Source: Xylogone sp. PMI_703 (taxonomy: Eukaryota; Ascomycota; Leotiomycetes). From it: a DNA stretch of 64,000 bases. The stretch lies in the NCBI GenBank assembly GCA_021399445.1, contig JAJTUQ010000003.1:2976001-3040000 (forward strand). The letters are read 5' to 3'. Numbering within the stretch: the first letter of the stretch is position 1; every line of letters starts with the position of its first letter. Both the position numbers and the translations under genes were made by a program. The notes under the pieces are model-generated. The model had not been told where the DNA came from, did not search any database, and worked only from the letters and a program-made list of their open reading frames with translations. This document shows positions 41,108-52,124 of the stretch, piece after piece.

Positions 41108-44041
41108 ATGAATACTACGACGGCCTACACGCAACTCGAATGTCTGTTGTTGTTTCAATCTCTCGTGGCTTATGGAACCGACTCCAGCGCCTTCGACCGC
41201 ATTTCCGACCTGCTCAAGAACAACACCCTCGTGAAAGGCGGTGATACCTACGATCCGAACCGACTGAGTGTCGATGCTTTGCGCGAGCTTTACCAGACCC
41301 TTTTACGAGAGGAAAACAAGAGTGACGATGAGAAGACTGACGGTGTGGAAGATGGATCCCCCAGTCCGACTCCGTCGCGCAAACGAAAGCTGCAGAGCCC
41401 CTCCTTGAAAGATTCATACGACGTGACAGAGAAGAAGTTGTCCATATTAGTGGACAGGCTGTATGCACGGTATCGAGATTATATGATCAGAGCTATCCGT
41501 GAGGATGAGCGAAGATACGCCAAGGTTCAGCAGGAGATAGTCGAGATCGAACGAGGCGACTGGGACGAGAGAATATTACGAGAAAAGAAGGCTCTAGTAA
41601 AAGAGAACGGGCTCGCAACTCCTCCTCCTTCCTTTCCTCAGAAGCAGCAACAGCAAGAGCCGACAGTTGAAAAGAAGACGAATGGCCAACTTCCTACAGA
41701 GGAGGCTGTCCCACAGGATAGCAGTCCTGCTGAAATTCCCCAGACGGCCCAAGTTCCTCCTACAATACTAGAACCAACAAAGGAAAAGGAAACAGCAACG
41801 CCAGTGCCAGCTCCTTCACAACCTGCTGTAAAGCCAGCTCCTCAACCTACTCAGCAAGAACCTTCAACTCGTCCAGAAGGCTTGGCGATAAGTGACGTGC
41901 TCAATAGTGCTGCTTCTACGAGACCAGCCACGCCTCAGGTTGAGGTGCCTTCTCTCCCAAAGACTGATTCGCATACTCCCCAAGCAAATGGCATTCAAAA
42001 ACCAGCAGGCTCTGCTGCCGAGAGCAAAGGTCCCTCTCCGGTTCAACCCAACCAGCCTAGCCAGCCACAACATGCTCAGCCTTCTCAGCCTGTCCTTCCT
42101 CAGCACGCCCAGCCTCTGCCGCAGCAACCAGGAAATGCCTGGAAGTGGGAGCAGCCTTATCAACCTAGTCCGGCACAACATCCTCTGCCTTATCCGCCTG
42201 GCCCTCCGTATTCTCAGTTCAACCCAGCCCAATATCCTCAAACCTCTCAACATCCGCAACCCTTTCCCCATCCACCACAGCCCCATGGTCCGCCATATCC
42301 AGGACCACCTCCTTATCCTCAGCAGCCTCAACATCACCAATTCGTACCTTCATCGCCTCATGCTACCGTTCCAGCACCAATAGTGCTTCCACCGCCTAAT
42401 GCGGTTCATAAACCACCGGGAGGTTCTCCAGGAAGGCAACCACTGCCCGATCTCGCTGGCCAGCATTATCGACCGTCATCAGCTTCTTCACAAGTCCAGC
42501 AGCAATTACAACAGCTACCAGGTTCTTATCCACCTCCATATCCACCACAACAAAGGCCAGTCTCATCTAATGGTCCTCCACCGCAATGGAACCAACCCTA
42601 TCCTCAATACCAACCCCCACCACAAGGCTACCCTTATACTCCGCAAGTTCCTGGTCAACGACCTCCATATCCTCCCAGGCCAGAATTGATTCCTCCAGAC
42701 AGTCGTCAGTACAATTCTCCATATAATGCAAATCAGGCCCCAAGACCTCCCGTTACAATACCGTCGCAACCCGCGTCGGTGTCCACGCCAAAAGGCCGGC
42801 CTAGCCTACCAAGTACACCAGTTTCACATTCTCAACATAAGTTTATTACTGGTACTGCCACGCACTGGACTCCTAATCCAACTGGATCCACCCCACGACA
42901 TCGTCAAGAAACAAAACCTCCAGCAGTTGAGCCACTAAGCCCAGTATTGAAACCAGCCAAGACCGTCGAGATATGCAAGGATATTCCGAAATCAAAATCT
43001 CAGCTTCAGCAGACGGAAAGTGAAGAACGTCAAGTCAGAAAGACAGAAGCCCCAAAAGCAGAAACCCACAAAGTAGATACTAAGAGGGTAGAGCATCATC
43101 CAAAACCTTCAGAATTGATCCCACGACAACGTGGTCGTCAACGCACAAGAGCTGAGAGTACCGCATCATCAGCCGTAGCTGGTCCCCGTCGGAGTCAATC
43201 CGCGGTCTCACATACAGATGAACTCGCATTAGATACGGAAGGAACGAGTCGCAGGGTCAAGCAAGAAGTCGCAACACCGAGAGGAGTTGAAGACATTGGA
43301 GACACTACTGCTGATGAGAGCACAGTAAAGCGCAAGCGGCCAATAAAAGAAGCCCCATCGCCGCGATACCCGACAAAGCGCAAGCGTCTTGAGAGTATCG
43401 ATCGTCGTGAGCCCACAGGACCTCCTACCCAAGTCTTATGGACTCGTGCTTTCCCCAAGATCAGTGCCCAAGCCCTTGAAGCTATCAGTGGACACCGAAA
43501 TGCTAGCACCTTTGCTGCCCCTGTCAAGGAACGGGATGCTCCTGGTTACAGAGACGTCATTCTCAGACCACAAGATCTGAAGTCCATCCGCTCTGCCATT
43601 ACTGCTGGTAACCGGGCAGCCGCCGCTGTAGCTCCCGAGGATCAGACTCAGTCCAGTATCTGGCTCCCCATATCAGAAGACCTCATCCCACCCAAAGGCA
43701 TCATCAACTTTGCCCAACTTGAGAAGGAGCTCATGCGGATGTTTGCTAATGCCATCATGTTTAATGCTGATCCGAACCGCGGTTTCGGACGCAACTTCGA
43801 TGCTGCGGCACGTGGCGATGATGATGAAGAGGAAGCTGATAAAACGGGCTATGAATTTGACGAGAACGGAGTGGTTAAGGAAACTACAGCTATGTATGCC
43901 GACGTGGAAAGGATTATTTCGGCCCTACGAAGCGCAGAAAGGGGTGCAGAGGAAGCGAGGGAAATGCTCGTTGCCGAAGACGATGAGCCTGATGAGTTAG
44001 CCGGGGATGGGAGCATTGCCAAGCGGAGAAGGAAAATGTAA
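41108..44041 (+). CDS. Bromodomain protein, BRD8/Bdc1-like (NuA4-associated)
   Basis: Single-exon gene for 977 residues; I start at the ATG at 41108 (MNTTTAYTQLECLLLFQ), the first ATG of the frame. The N-terminal 150 residues carry a BRD8-type region: LECLLLFQSLVAYG, SVDALRELYQTLL and a helical KKLSILVDRLYARYRDYMIR. The middle (about residues 200-600) is a very long Pro/Gln/Ser-rich low-complexity tract. The C-terminal 200 residues hold a bromodomain-like module, LWTRAFPKISAQALEAI, GYRDVILRPQDLKSIRSAI, MFANAIMFNADPNRG and YADVERIISALRS; the NAIMFN segment carries the acetyl-lysine-site Asn. Human BRD8 and fission yeast Bdc1 belong to the NuA4 acetyltransferase complex, so a chromatin role is likely. 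It ends in a basic KRRRKM. Confidence 0.82.
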   Translation: MNTTTAYTQLECLLLFQSLVAYGTDSSAFDRISDLLKNNTLVKGGDTYDPNRLSVDALRELYQTLLREENKSDDEKTDGVEDGSPSPTPSRKRKLQSPSLKDSYDVTEKKLSILVDRLYARYRDYMIRAIREDERRYAKVQQEIVEIERGDWDERILREKKALVKENGLATPPPSFPQKQQQQEPTVEKKTNGQLPTEEAVPQDSSPAEIPQTAQVPPTILEPTKEKETATPVPAPSQPAVKPAPQPTQQEPSTRPEGLAISDVLNSAASTRPATPQVEVPSLPKTDSHTPQANGIQKPAGSAAESKGPSPVQPNQPSQPQHAQPSQPVLPQHAQPLPQQPGNAWKWEQPYQPSPAQHPLPYPPGPPYSQFNPAQYPQTSQHPQPFPHPPQPHGPPYPGPPPYPQQPQHHQFVPSSPHATVPAPIVLPPPNAVHKPPGGSPGRQPLPDLAGQHYRPSSASSQVQQQLQQLPGSYPPPYPPQQRPVSSNGPPPQWNQPYPQYQPPPQGYPYTPQVPGQRPPYPPRPELIPPDSRQYNSPYNANQAPRPPVTIPSQPASVSTPKGRPSLPSTPVSHSQHKFITGTATHWTPNPTGSTPRHRQETKPPAVEPLSPVLKPAKTVEICKDIPKSKSQLQQTESEERQVRKTEAPKAETHKVDTKRVEHHPKPSELIPRQRGRQRTRAESTASSAVAGPRRSQSAVSHTDELALDTEGTSRRVKQEVATPRGVEDIGDTTADESTVKRKRPIKEAPSPRYPTKRKRLESIDRREPTGPPTQVLWTRAFPKISAQALEAISGHRNASTFAAPVKERDAPGYRDVILRPQDLKSIRSAITAGNRAAAAVAPEDQTQSSIWLPISEDLIPPKGIINFAQLEKELMRMFANAIMFNADPNRGFGRNFDAAARGDDDEEEADKTGYEFDENGVVKETTAMYADVERIISALRSAERGAEEAREMLVAEDDEPDELAGDGSIAKRRRKM

Positions 44042-44971
44042 CATGAAATATCTAATTTTTTTAATTCATATTACGGGTGTCTTGTTCCAGGGAGGCGGAA
44101 AGGAAAAGAAGGGTAGATAACGGTATTTTCTATCATCTTTCATATCTTTCATGGTTGGGACTAGAGCTCGGGTGTCTTTTATGCTTTTGCTATTATTGTA
44201 GTTTTATATAAAGGGTGGAAGGGCAGGGCTGTTTTTGCCTATGTGTGGAGTGGTTCAAGTCTGGGTTTCTCTCTTTAGCTTTTAGCTAAATAGATTTAGC
44301 ACGTGTTTAGTTGCGAAGTATCATGTTGGATTATGATGTTGTATAAGTATGTGTGGAGTGCGTATTTCGGCAATGGATAGTAATGTAAGTAATGTGTATA
44401 TGCTCTTTTGGCTTGGGAGTGATCTTGTGATAGTTGTTTGAGGATCATATGAGTGCAACTCTTGTGTTGTATATCTTGCCTTGTGTATTTACGTAGTCCT
44501 GATTCATGTTCTTGTCCGTTCGGCCCGGTCAAATAGCATGTATCCCTCTTATTTCACACGCAAATTTTGCTATTGACCTTCAGATAGTAGTTTGACTAGT
44601 AGCAGTTGGTTCTACAGTTCAATGAACGCTTCAAGATCGACGCATTCGGCTTCTTTCACTCTTCGGGGTCCAGAGCAAGGAAAGGATTGCACTGAGCAAC
44701 CCGAGCGGCTAATGTACTAAAACTAGAGCTTCTCGTCTGTTTATTTTTATACCTCTTAGTCCTGGTTATGACAGGTGTATGATGTTTACAACCATGGATT
44801 GAAGATGGGATGTTCACCCTGTTGGGCCTCTCCAGTTGAACATGTTATTCTTTTACCTATTTGATTGAGTATACTGTTTAATCGTCGAATTCTCTTTGTT
44901 TCAAATATATCCTCGATCATTTAAAATAAGTTTAATATCAAATACCCAAAATTGATTCAGCTTAATTCAAA
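44042..44971. other. Intergenic region, tandem genes
   Basis: 930 bp between the bromodomain gene and the F-box gene, both plus. Mostly T-rich sequence, presumably 3' UTR followed by promoter. No gene supported. Confidence 0.6.
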
Positions 44972-45994
44972 ATGTTGCAAGGCTTACAACCGCTCTATGG
45001 CCTCATGCCAAATTACAAGTGGAGGTCCTGTGGCTTCAAAAAGAGACCCAGTCCTACCAGCTTTCCACAGCCCGGAACATCTCCCTTGTTTTCACTTCCT
45101 CTAGATGTCTTCCTAGAGATGCTCAGCTATTTACCTCTCAGCTCTAGGGTAGCGCTACAGTTGACTTGCCACATAGTCACCTTTGTTCTTGGAACACAGT
45201 ACCTTAAAGATATCAAATCCAAGCAGGAAACCGCAGAACTCGGGAAGCTCCTAGAATTTCTTGAAAGAGACCTGGATGACTATATCCCTTGCTACAAATG
45301 CCTCAAATTGCACAGTATTCACGTATTGCCATCACAATACCCGATATGCGTCAAGAAGGGTGGTGATCTTTACGAGCCTTTTCACAACAAATGGAGTGCT
45401 ACCTTATTCCATATCACGATGAAGCGTGACAGGCAGGGCCTTAACTATATTAAACATCTGGACCAGCTCTCAAATTGTTCGAAAGAAGTACTGTCTGGGG
45501 GGATAGCTACAAAATTCTGCCCCCAGATCTTCGAAGGGAAGATGTATGTTCAAAAACGTACTCTATTCCTAGAAGCAGTTTTGTATGGATTTAGATGGCA
45601 TCACGAAATCTGTCCTCACATAACATTAGATATTACGGGATATTGTAGGTATACTGGACCATTCCTGCAATTCCACCGTCTCGGCTTCAATAAGGCGCGG
45701 AAATGTCGTGGTATTCAGACATGTTCCCATTGCAAGCTGGAGTTTAGGACAAGATGGGGGAAGTTTAGAGGGATCAAAACCCTTACCTTAATACAATGGT
45801 TCAACTTAGGAGATGGCAGATCTTACAGCGAGCGCCACCACCCAGGTTGGTCCTCTACATCTCCGACTCAGAAATGTGAAGACCACTGTATCCCAAATGA
45901 ATTTGAAAGAGGGTCGAAGCTTGGATTCGATTCACAAATAAGCTCTGACTCCATAGTGAAATTAGTTCGGCAATATCTAGGCCGTCGAATATAA
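44972..45994 (+). CDS. F-box domain protein
   Basis: Single-exon gene for 340 residues. The F-box is at about residues 39-70 (LFSLPLDVFLEMLSYLPLSS, then RVALQLTC), the motif that binds Skp1 in SCF ubiquitin ligases. The rest has no repeat that names a substrate class; it contains Cys/His pairs (YIPCYKCLKLHSI, TCSHCKLEF, CRGIQTC) that could bind metal. This architecture belongs to the large, fast-evolving fungal F-box group, in which targets are mostly unknown. The stop codon is only 30 bp from the stop of the converging FAD oxidoreductase gene, so the two transcripts must overlap. Confidence 0.8.
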   Translation: MLQGLQPLYGLMPNYKWRSCGFKKRPSPTSFPQPGTSPLFSLPLDVFLEMLSYLPLSSRVALQLTCHIVTFVLGTQYLKDIKSKQETAELGKLLEFLERDLDDYIPCYKCLKLHSIHVLPSQYPICVKKGGDLYEPFHNKWSATLFHITMKRDRQGLNYIKHLDQLSNCSKEVLSGGIATKFCPQIFEGKMYVQKRTLFLEAVLYGFRWHHEICPHITLDITGYCRYTGPFLQFHRLGFNKARKCRGIQTCSHCKLEFRTRWGKFRGIKTLTLIQWFNLGDGRSYSERHHPGWSSTSPTQKCEDHCIPNEFERGSKLGFDSQISSDSIVKLVRQYLGRRI

Positions 45995-46024
45995 TTAGGT
46001 TTTATTTTATCAATGAATACAATT

Positions 46025-47715
46025 CTATAATTCATCGGCAAGTTCATTGACATTGGCTCTAGCCACCCTCTGTGCTGTGACTATGAGCTCCTTCGGCAGC
46101 CAATCCTCAACTGTGCCAGGTAACCTTCCGGGAGAAGCCTTTGACTCGACTTTGTCTCGATCTAGCACCATAAGTCCCACTGCGACTCCACAAAGCCATG
46201 CATAAACCATCCCCTCGCCATTATACCCGGCTGAGATCCATTCAGCAGACCTCCCTATTCGAGATTCTTCACTTGTTTCTAAGGTCTCGGGGACTTCACG
46301 CTTGGTTAGAACCGAATCCAGCTTCCCGACAAAGGGTAGTCCATCAGCTGTGAATCCAATACTTCCTGTCCACATCTTCTTCAGCCTTCCTGATGGATGA
46401 TCAGAACCCCAGTTCTCCAGACCAAAGGCCATTGGTAGCACGCCATTAAGATGCGAGCCGGTATAGAAATTGATCTCATTGTCACTTGGAATGCCAATCT
46501 CATCGAGACCCTTGCTGGAAGATTGCATTAAGCCACCCCCTATCATGATCTCTCCACCCATACCATCTTCATAATCTGGAAGGCCTGGACGCTGAGTTAC
46601 ATACTCAAACCCTTTTCTGGCGATAAAGCTCCACGATCGATTTCCATCAAATTTTGGGAATAGTTTTCCAGGTCTCTGGGCTGACATTTGACCCCGGACT
46701 GGGAAGAGCTTTCCTCGGAGACCAGGGACTAAACTTGCAGCATGTGCATTTGTTGCGTGGATTACATGGCTTGTTGCAATATCACCACGAGAAGTTTCCA
46801 CTAGGAATGGGGTTTGGGTGTCGTTCAACGTACTAATATTTTCAACAACTGTCCTCGTCTCAATCGAAAGATTTGCCGTGTACTTCTTCACTAAGTTGGA
46901 GAAGATGGAAGCTACAAGTCGATAGGGCCAAAGAGCCCCGGCATCATAGGATATCGCCCCTCTAATGAGATGGCTGGTTCCAAACCTCTGACACGAATGA
47001 GTAAAACAGTACAAATAATCATTTATTCCCAGAGAGAAAGAGAAATTCCGGGGCTTACCTCTCGCGCCTCAGCAGCAGACCACACTGTCATACCAGATGC
47101 TACTTCCGGCATACCACTCTCCAATTCTCTGGCCATCTTCTTCCCCTTTTCCCAAGCCTCCTCATCATAGAACAGATCCACCGTCTCAACCACCCTCGCC
47201 TCCGCTTCCTCCAATTTTTCATCGACAGCCATTCCTGTCAAAATAGGTAAAGCCTGCATCTCGAACCTCACAATCTCCCTAGCTCTTTCAATACCAAGCT
47301 TATTCTTCATCCTCGAGAAAGTCATATAAGGAGAAGTCTTGATATGTCCTCCATTCCTGCCCGTAGCACCACTACTCAGCTCTCTTGCTTCGAGAACAAC
47401 TACCTTTAAGTTCGGGAGGCCCATGGCCGCACTCTCTTCTAGGATGGTGCGCGCTATGCTGGCACCCGTGATGCCCGACCCTATGATGACTACATCGGCG
47501 GTTTCAGGAAGATCTATGGATTGCTTGTTTACGAGTTCTGGAAATGGGGGGTTATCGAGCCAGAAGGAGGATGTGGATTTTGGAACAGGGAAGCCGGGGT
47601 CTAAGGCTATGCGCTTTAATAAGTTGCCATAGGTGGTATTCAGCTCTTGGATTGTTAGTATTGCCGCTCTGATGCCTAGGTATGCGTCCCGCAGCAGAGA
47701 GTAAATGGCGCCCAT
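46025..47715 (-). CDS. FAD-dependent oxidoreductase, D-amino-acid-oxidase/DAO fold
   Basis: Exons on minus are 47715-47059 and 46987-46025, joined in phase 0 across a 71-nt intron (donor gtaagc, acceptor gtcag); 539 residues. The FAD Rossmann motif is GSGITG at residues 79-84, in DVVIIGSGITGASIA, followed by the second FAD contact VVLEAR and the ATGRNGGH segment typical of DAO-family enzymes. The C-terminal half includes VIHATNAHA, GFTADGLPFVG and the flavin-contact AGYNGEGM. The first 70 residues are less conserved. Such fungal enzymes oxidise amines or amino acids, but the substrate cannot be read from sequence. It shares its 3' flank with the F-box gene and lies downstream of citrate synthase on the same strand. 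Confidence 0.88.
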
Positions 47716-48193
47716 TGTCTTTGCTTTCTTTCTTTTCTTTTTATTCGAATAACCCCCCTATTTAGAAATTTAAGGATTTCTAATTTTCTTCTTCTATTAG
47801 TTATGTATTAAACATTGTGAGTTGAACATTCTGTGGATATGTACATGTTTCCGTATGTATTTCCTTGGTGCGGCTCGTAAGATGTTGTGTTGTTCATACG
47901 TCTGCCGAGATGGTTGTGTAGTGCCAATATCCCAATAATGATAGCATATGGATGTTACGCCATTATTATTGGGATCATAGCTCTGATGCAGAAAGAGTAA
48001 ATTACCTTACAGATATTTCATACCTCTGGTTCTATCATTTCAGAACCCCTGTCATCTTTATACATTTATAGGTCTGTGGTACAGGGGTCGATATTGACCG
48101 TTCCCGCAAAACCTATATCACAAGCTGGATCATGTTGCTTTGAACATTTGAACTGAGATTTTGAACACCTATCGCTGGAGATTACTATTCTAT
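47716..48193. other. Intergenic region, tandem minus-strand genes
   Basis: 478 bp separating citrate synthase from the FAD oxidoreductase, both minus. It should hold the citrate synthase 3' UTR and the oxidoreductase promoter. An 11-bp inverted repeat inside it is listed separately. Confidence 0.55.
47929..47975. repeat. 11-bp perfect inverted repeat
   Basis: The word atcccaataat at 47929-47939 returns as attattgggat at 47965-47975, with a 25-nt loop. It lies upstream of the oxidoreductase start and downstream of citrate synthase. It contains ATTGG/CCAAT on both arms, so it could be a paired CCAAT-box site. Confidence 0.45.
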
Positions 48194-49804
48194 TTAAGCA
48201 CCGCCTGCTAGCTTCAATAATCCTTGCAAGTTAATGCTCTTTGGTCGCTCAATTGGCAATCCCAAAGCCCTGTCCCAGATCAACTGTGCCAGTGGTCCCA
48301 ACCCTCGACTAACACCAAAAGTAGCAGTATAGTACAATGTCTCGTGGAATCCATAATGATGGAACAAAACACCACTCGAGGAGTCTACGTTAGGGAACGG
48401 GTTCTTAGTTTTTCCATGGGCTTTTAAGACTTCTGGAGCAATCTCTGAGTTCTTCTTGACGAGCTGGAAGACGGGGTCTTTGGCAATTTCAGGTCGGGAA
48501 GAGGCATAGTCCATAAGTGCTTCGAATCGTGGATCAGGTTTCCGGAGGACTGCATGGCCGTAGCCGGGGACCACACGGCCGGATTTCAAGGTGGACCACA
48601 AGTAGTTCTCAATGTCCTTGTCACTGTAGCTGGTTCCGACATGCTCTTGCATTTGGAGGATCCACCGGAGAACTTCTTGTGCGGCCAAACTAGATAGGTG
48701 TCAGTGCTGTTACATAAAAGAGTTTAGAGGAGTTAAAGAGAATGCTTACCCGTGGAGTGGACCAGCAAGACCTTGCAATCCAGCACTGTAACTCAAGAAC
48801 GGGTCGCTCAACGCGCTGCCAACCAAGTGGGTGGTATGAGCGGAGACGTTACCACCTTCGTGATCACCGTGAAGAGCTAGGTATAATCTCAAAAGATCTT
48901 GGAAGTTCTCATTCTGCTTTCCTCCCTTTCCAAGCATGGCAGCAAAGTTGTACGACCAATCTTGGTTCAAGTCGACCTCAGCTGGGAGAGCTCCACCTCC
49001 ACGATAGGAGTTCTGATAGATCTTAGCAGCAATCGTAGGGAGCTTGGCAAGAAGAGAAATGCTATCATCAAAGGTAGGCTCCCAGTAGTCGGCCTTATTG
49101 ATACCCTTCTCATAGGCCTTAGCAAACTTGGAGGTATGGCTGAGTGCTGAGACAGCAATTGCGAATTGAGTCATTGGGTGAAGGTCCTTGGGGAAGCTAT
49201 CAAGCATCTTGTTCACGAAGTCTGGCAATTGAGCTTGCTCTGCCAGCTCTCTAGAGAGTTGTCGGACTTGGTTGGTTGATGGGACCTGGCCAGTCAATAG
49301 CAGCCAGAACATGGCCTCGGGGAGCATTTCTGTGCCAGATGTGCCCTTGGGAAGCTCCTTCTGGCAGTCTTTGATTGTGCGTCCATGGAATCGGATACCC
49401 TCATTTGCATCAAGTACTGAACCTTCCCATACCATAGCCTTCAATCCTCTGTTTGGCGGTCAGCGTTACAGGATAAACACTCTTTGGGGATCTTCTCAAA
49501 ATTTACCTCATGCCACCAATTGTGTTCTCAACTTTGACCTCCCCAATTACCTTATCACCCAAAGACTTGACTTTCTTCAAGAGTTCACGCTTCTCGGGGA
49601 TGACTTCCTTGAATGTGGTCTTTAAGTCAGGCTCCGAAGCAGTGGAATAGCCACGACCAAGAGGGACTGCCACTGAACGGACAGATGCGGGCTGAAAATC
49701 GAATCAATTAGCAATTGGGATTCCGACATCATGGTTCTAGGAGTATATTAACATACCCGGAGCGTTCTTAACGCCCTCGTGGCGGATCTTGCATTTATAG
49801 CCAT
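48194..49804 (-). CDS. CIT1: Citrate synthase, mitochondrial
   Basis: Condenses acetyl-CoA with oxaloacetate in the first step of the TCA cycle. Exons on minus are 49804-49757, 49691-49507, 49448-48750 and 48689-48194; 1428 nt give 475 residues. The first exon and start of exon 2 encode a basic presequence ([16 protein letters not shown], ending near GRGYS), so targeting is mitochondrial rather than peroxisomal; there is no C-terminal SKL-type signal (it ends KLAGGA). All three active-site blocks are present: [13 protein letters not shown] (first His), [15 protein letters not shown] (second His) and [14 protein letters not shown] (Asp). This is the eukaryotic type I enzyme. It is divergent from homogentisate dioxygenase across 2.3 kb. 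Confidence 0.97.
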
Positions 49805-52124
49805 TGTGGAGCTCCACGGGGTACACTGTGGGGTAGGATCAAGTTGTGGAGGGAGATGGTGCTCGAGATGAAGTGTAGGAAAGCTCCAGGGAAATGAGAA
49901 CTTTGAGGAGAGGGTGATGAAATGAGATGAGTTTTTACGGGGAAAAGAACTCCGGATGACCGAAGCAAACCAAAGAAAAAAAAGAGAGAAGCTGTGGATA
50001 TTTTGGAGCCCACGAGTTACTGTGTGAGAACGAGTGAGCATGGGATTGGCTTCAGCTTGAGCCGAGGATGTCCGGCCGTCGGCATGCGCTGACGTCGTCG
50101 GGGCCTTTGTTTGCTTTAGCCGAGGCCAGCCGCGCTCTTACTCGCTAGGTCTAACGGCTACGGGCCTGAAGGAACCCTTTATCTTTACCCTTTCTTTATA
50201 TAGTTTGCAGCTCTCTCTGTTCCTTATACTGGTGATGGTCTCATATGAGCGTTCTTCCATCCTCCCCATTAGCATAGAATATGTCGCTTTTCATGGCCAA
50301 CATTTCACATGCTCGGAGTGACCCATCAGCGAATCCTTTGGAATGGAGAGCCAATAGATGCATATTTTCTTCGAGCACCCTGACACAGCAGTACATTTAA
50401 TGATCGTCCGACCTCGGCCCGATCAGATGTCTGCTTCAACCTCATGAGAGACAAAAGACCGGATGTTTGTATGGATCGTTGCTCAACAGTCACCACGTTA
50501 AGTCTGCCTTATCTTTCACTCCACTCTAGGGCTCTCTTGAGAACGCATTACGAGCTAGCTTGAGAACTTCAAATGGAAGTTACTGCTTTAGTGGTATCCT
50601 ATTCCTAGATTAAATTGTGTGTAATCATTATGCTCAAAAAGGCTTGAAAAGAAGGCAGGTGGATAGGAGCATATAACGTGTTGGCAAACATCTCTGGTAG
50701 GTTTTCAAACTTAAAGATATATTAACCTGGACTCGGACACTACTCATGGAAAAACTGTCAAGAGTACTCTAGCGTATATCATAATTTGGTAAAGTCTCTT
50801 GTCTTAAAGACTACAGACTGTTGCGAGTATGTAATTATTTATTACCACCTCGCATAGATGTAGTTGACTTCACCATCGATTCCGAGCTGCAGTTCTGCTT
50901 ATTGGGCACATCATGAGAATGGGGGTCCAGTAATAGATACTGCCTATATGGTACAGATATACAGCCCAACATGGCTTTACCAGCTCTTACATATTTAGCG
51001 CTATGCAATGAGGTTCTGCCCTGCATATGGAGGAAGCACCCCTGAAACCCTGTTGCTGGACAGTCTAGCGCTAAGCTTAAAGGCCAAAAGGTCAAAGGTA
51101 ACGAACAATATAAAAGTCGAACTTGGAGAAGAAACTGGACCCTCTGCAGGTAATGGCATGGAAATATATATCCCTTCCTAATCCGATGGAACTGGATTTC
51201 TTACCATCATGCGCTTTATGAGTCCAGATCGATGCGTGGATTGTCAGTCATTTTGTTACGCTTGCTAGGACTGGCCACGCCAGCAATTTTATTTCATACC
51301 TCACAATCACAAATATAGAGAATCTATTAGGTAGGCTTAGATCGAAGGCATAATAGGGAAAGAGGGAAGTTTTGATACGTTGTGCTCTCATTTAAGCAAT
51401 ACCGAAGCTATTGTTGTGGGGTCTATGGAGTAGGGCACCCCACTTGTTACATCCAACCCATCCATTTGATAGATCCGCACTGTGAATATCTTCTCAACGA
51501 CAGAAACGCATATGCAATCAGCCACCCATGCTCTTAGTCATGGTTGCGTCAGATCTCAAGATTAAAGCATGAACGTAGGACAAGAAGCCCATGGCAGTTT
51601 GACACAGCGAAATAGTGCTGGAAAGCAGTGCAACGCTTCAGCCAGCCTCGGAGAGTACCCATCCTGATGTCGGCAAATAGTGATGGGTTGAGTAGGTAGT
51701 CTGCTCCAGATCCGCTAGCTTTCCTCCAATTTCTATAATAAATTTCTACAAACGGCTCTACAGTCTCTGTCTTGGCCATTGAAGTCGTTCATTCTGGGCA
51801 TTTCCCGAGCCCGGATACCTAGGGGGAGACGTGCCGGCAGGATCTATGACGGCGGGACCTAGGGAAGGCGAGAGGTTCGTACGATATGTAGAGCTCTTTA
51901 GCTTCTTCAAGGCTAAGCTGTGGGGTCTCTCTCCCACTGTGGGGTTTGAGGCTGCTTGGGTCTAAGAGGAGCTGGATCAGTCGGCGCGATGGTAGATATA
52001 TATTTCTTGCTTAGTTTCAGCTTCTCGCAGTCTCTCTTGCCTCACCCACATACTCCCCATCCTCCATTACTTATTTTTGTCCTTACTGCTTTCTGTCTGT
52101 CTTCTTCGAACATAGCTTTCCAAT
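49805..52124. promoter_or_regulatory. Long divergent intergenic region (citrate synthase / homogentisate dioxygenase)
   Basis: 2.3 kb between divergent starts. The first 250 bp, CT-rich on minus, is probably the citrate synthase leader. A small minus-strand ORF at 51549-51779 (76 residues) has somewhat protein-like composition (EPFVEIYYRNWRK) but no family match; I do not list it as a gene. The 52010-52080 segment is pyrimidine-rich and probably the dioxygenase leader. Confidence 0.5.

Noticed and set aside
41864..42340. 158-codon antisense ORF inside the bromodomain gene
   Set aside because: A by-product of the Pro/Gln-rich repeat on the opposite strand; Arg/Leu/Trp-rich and without a domain.
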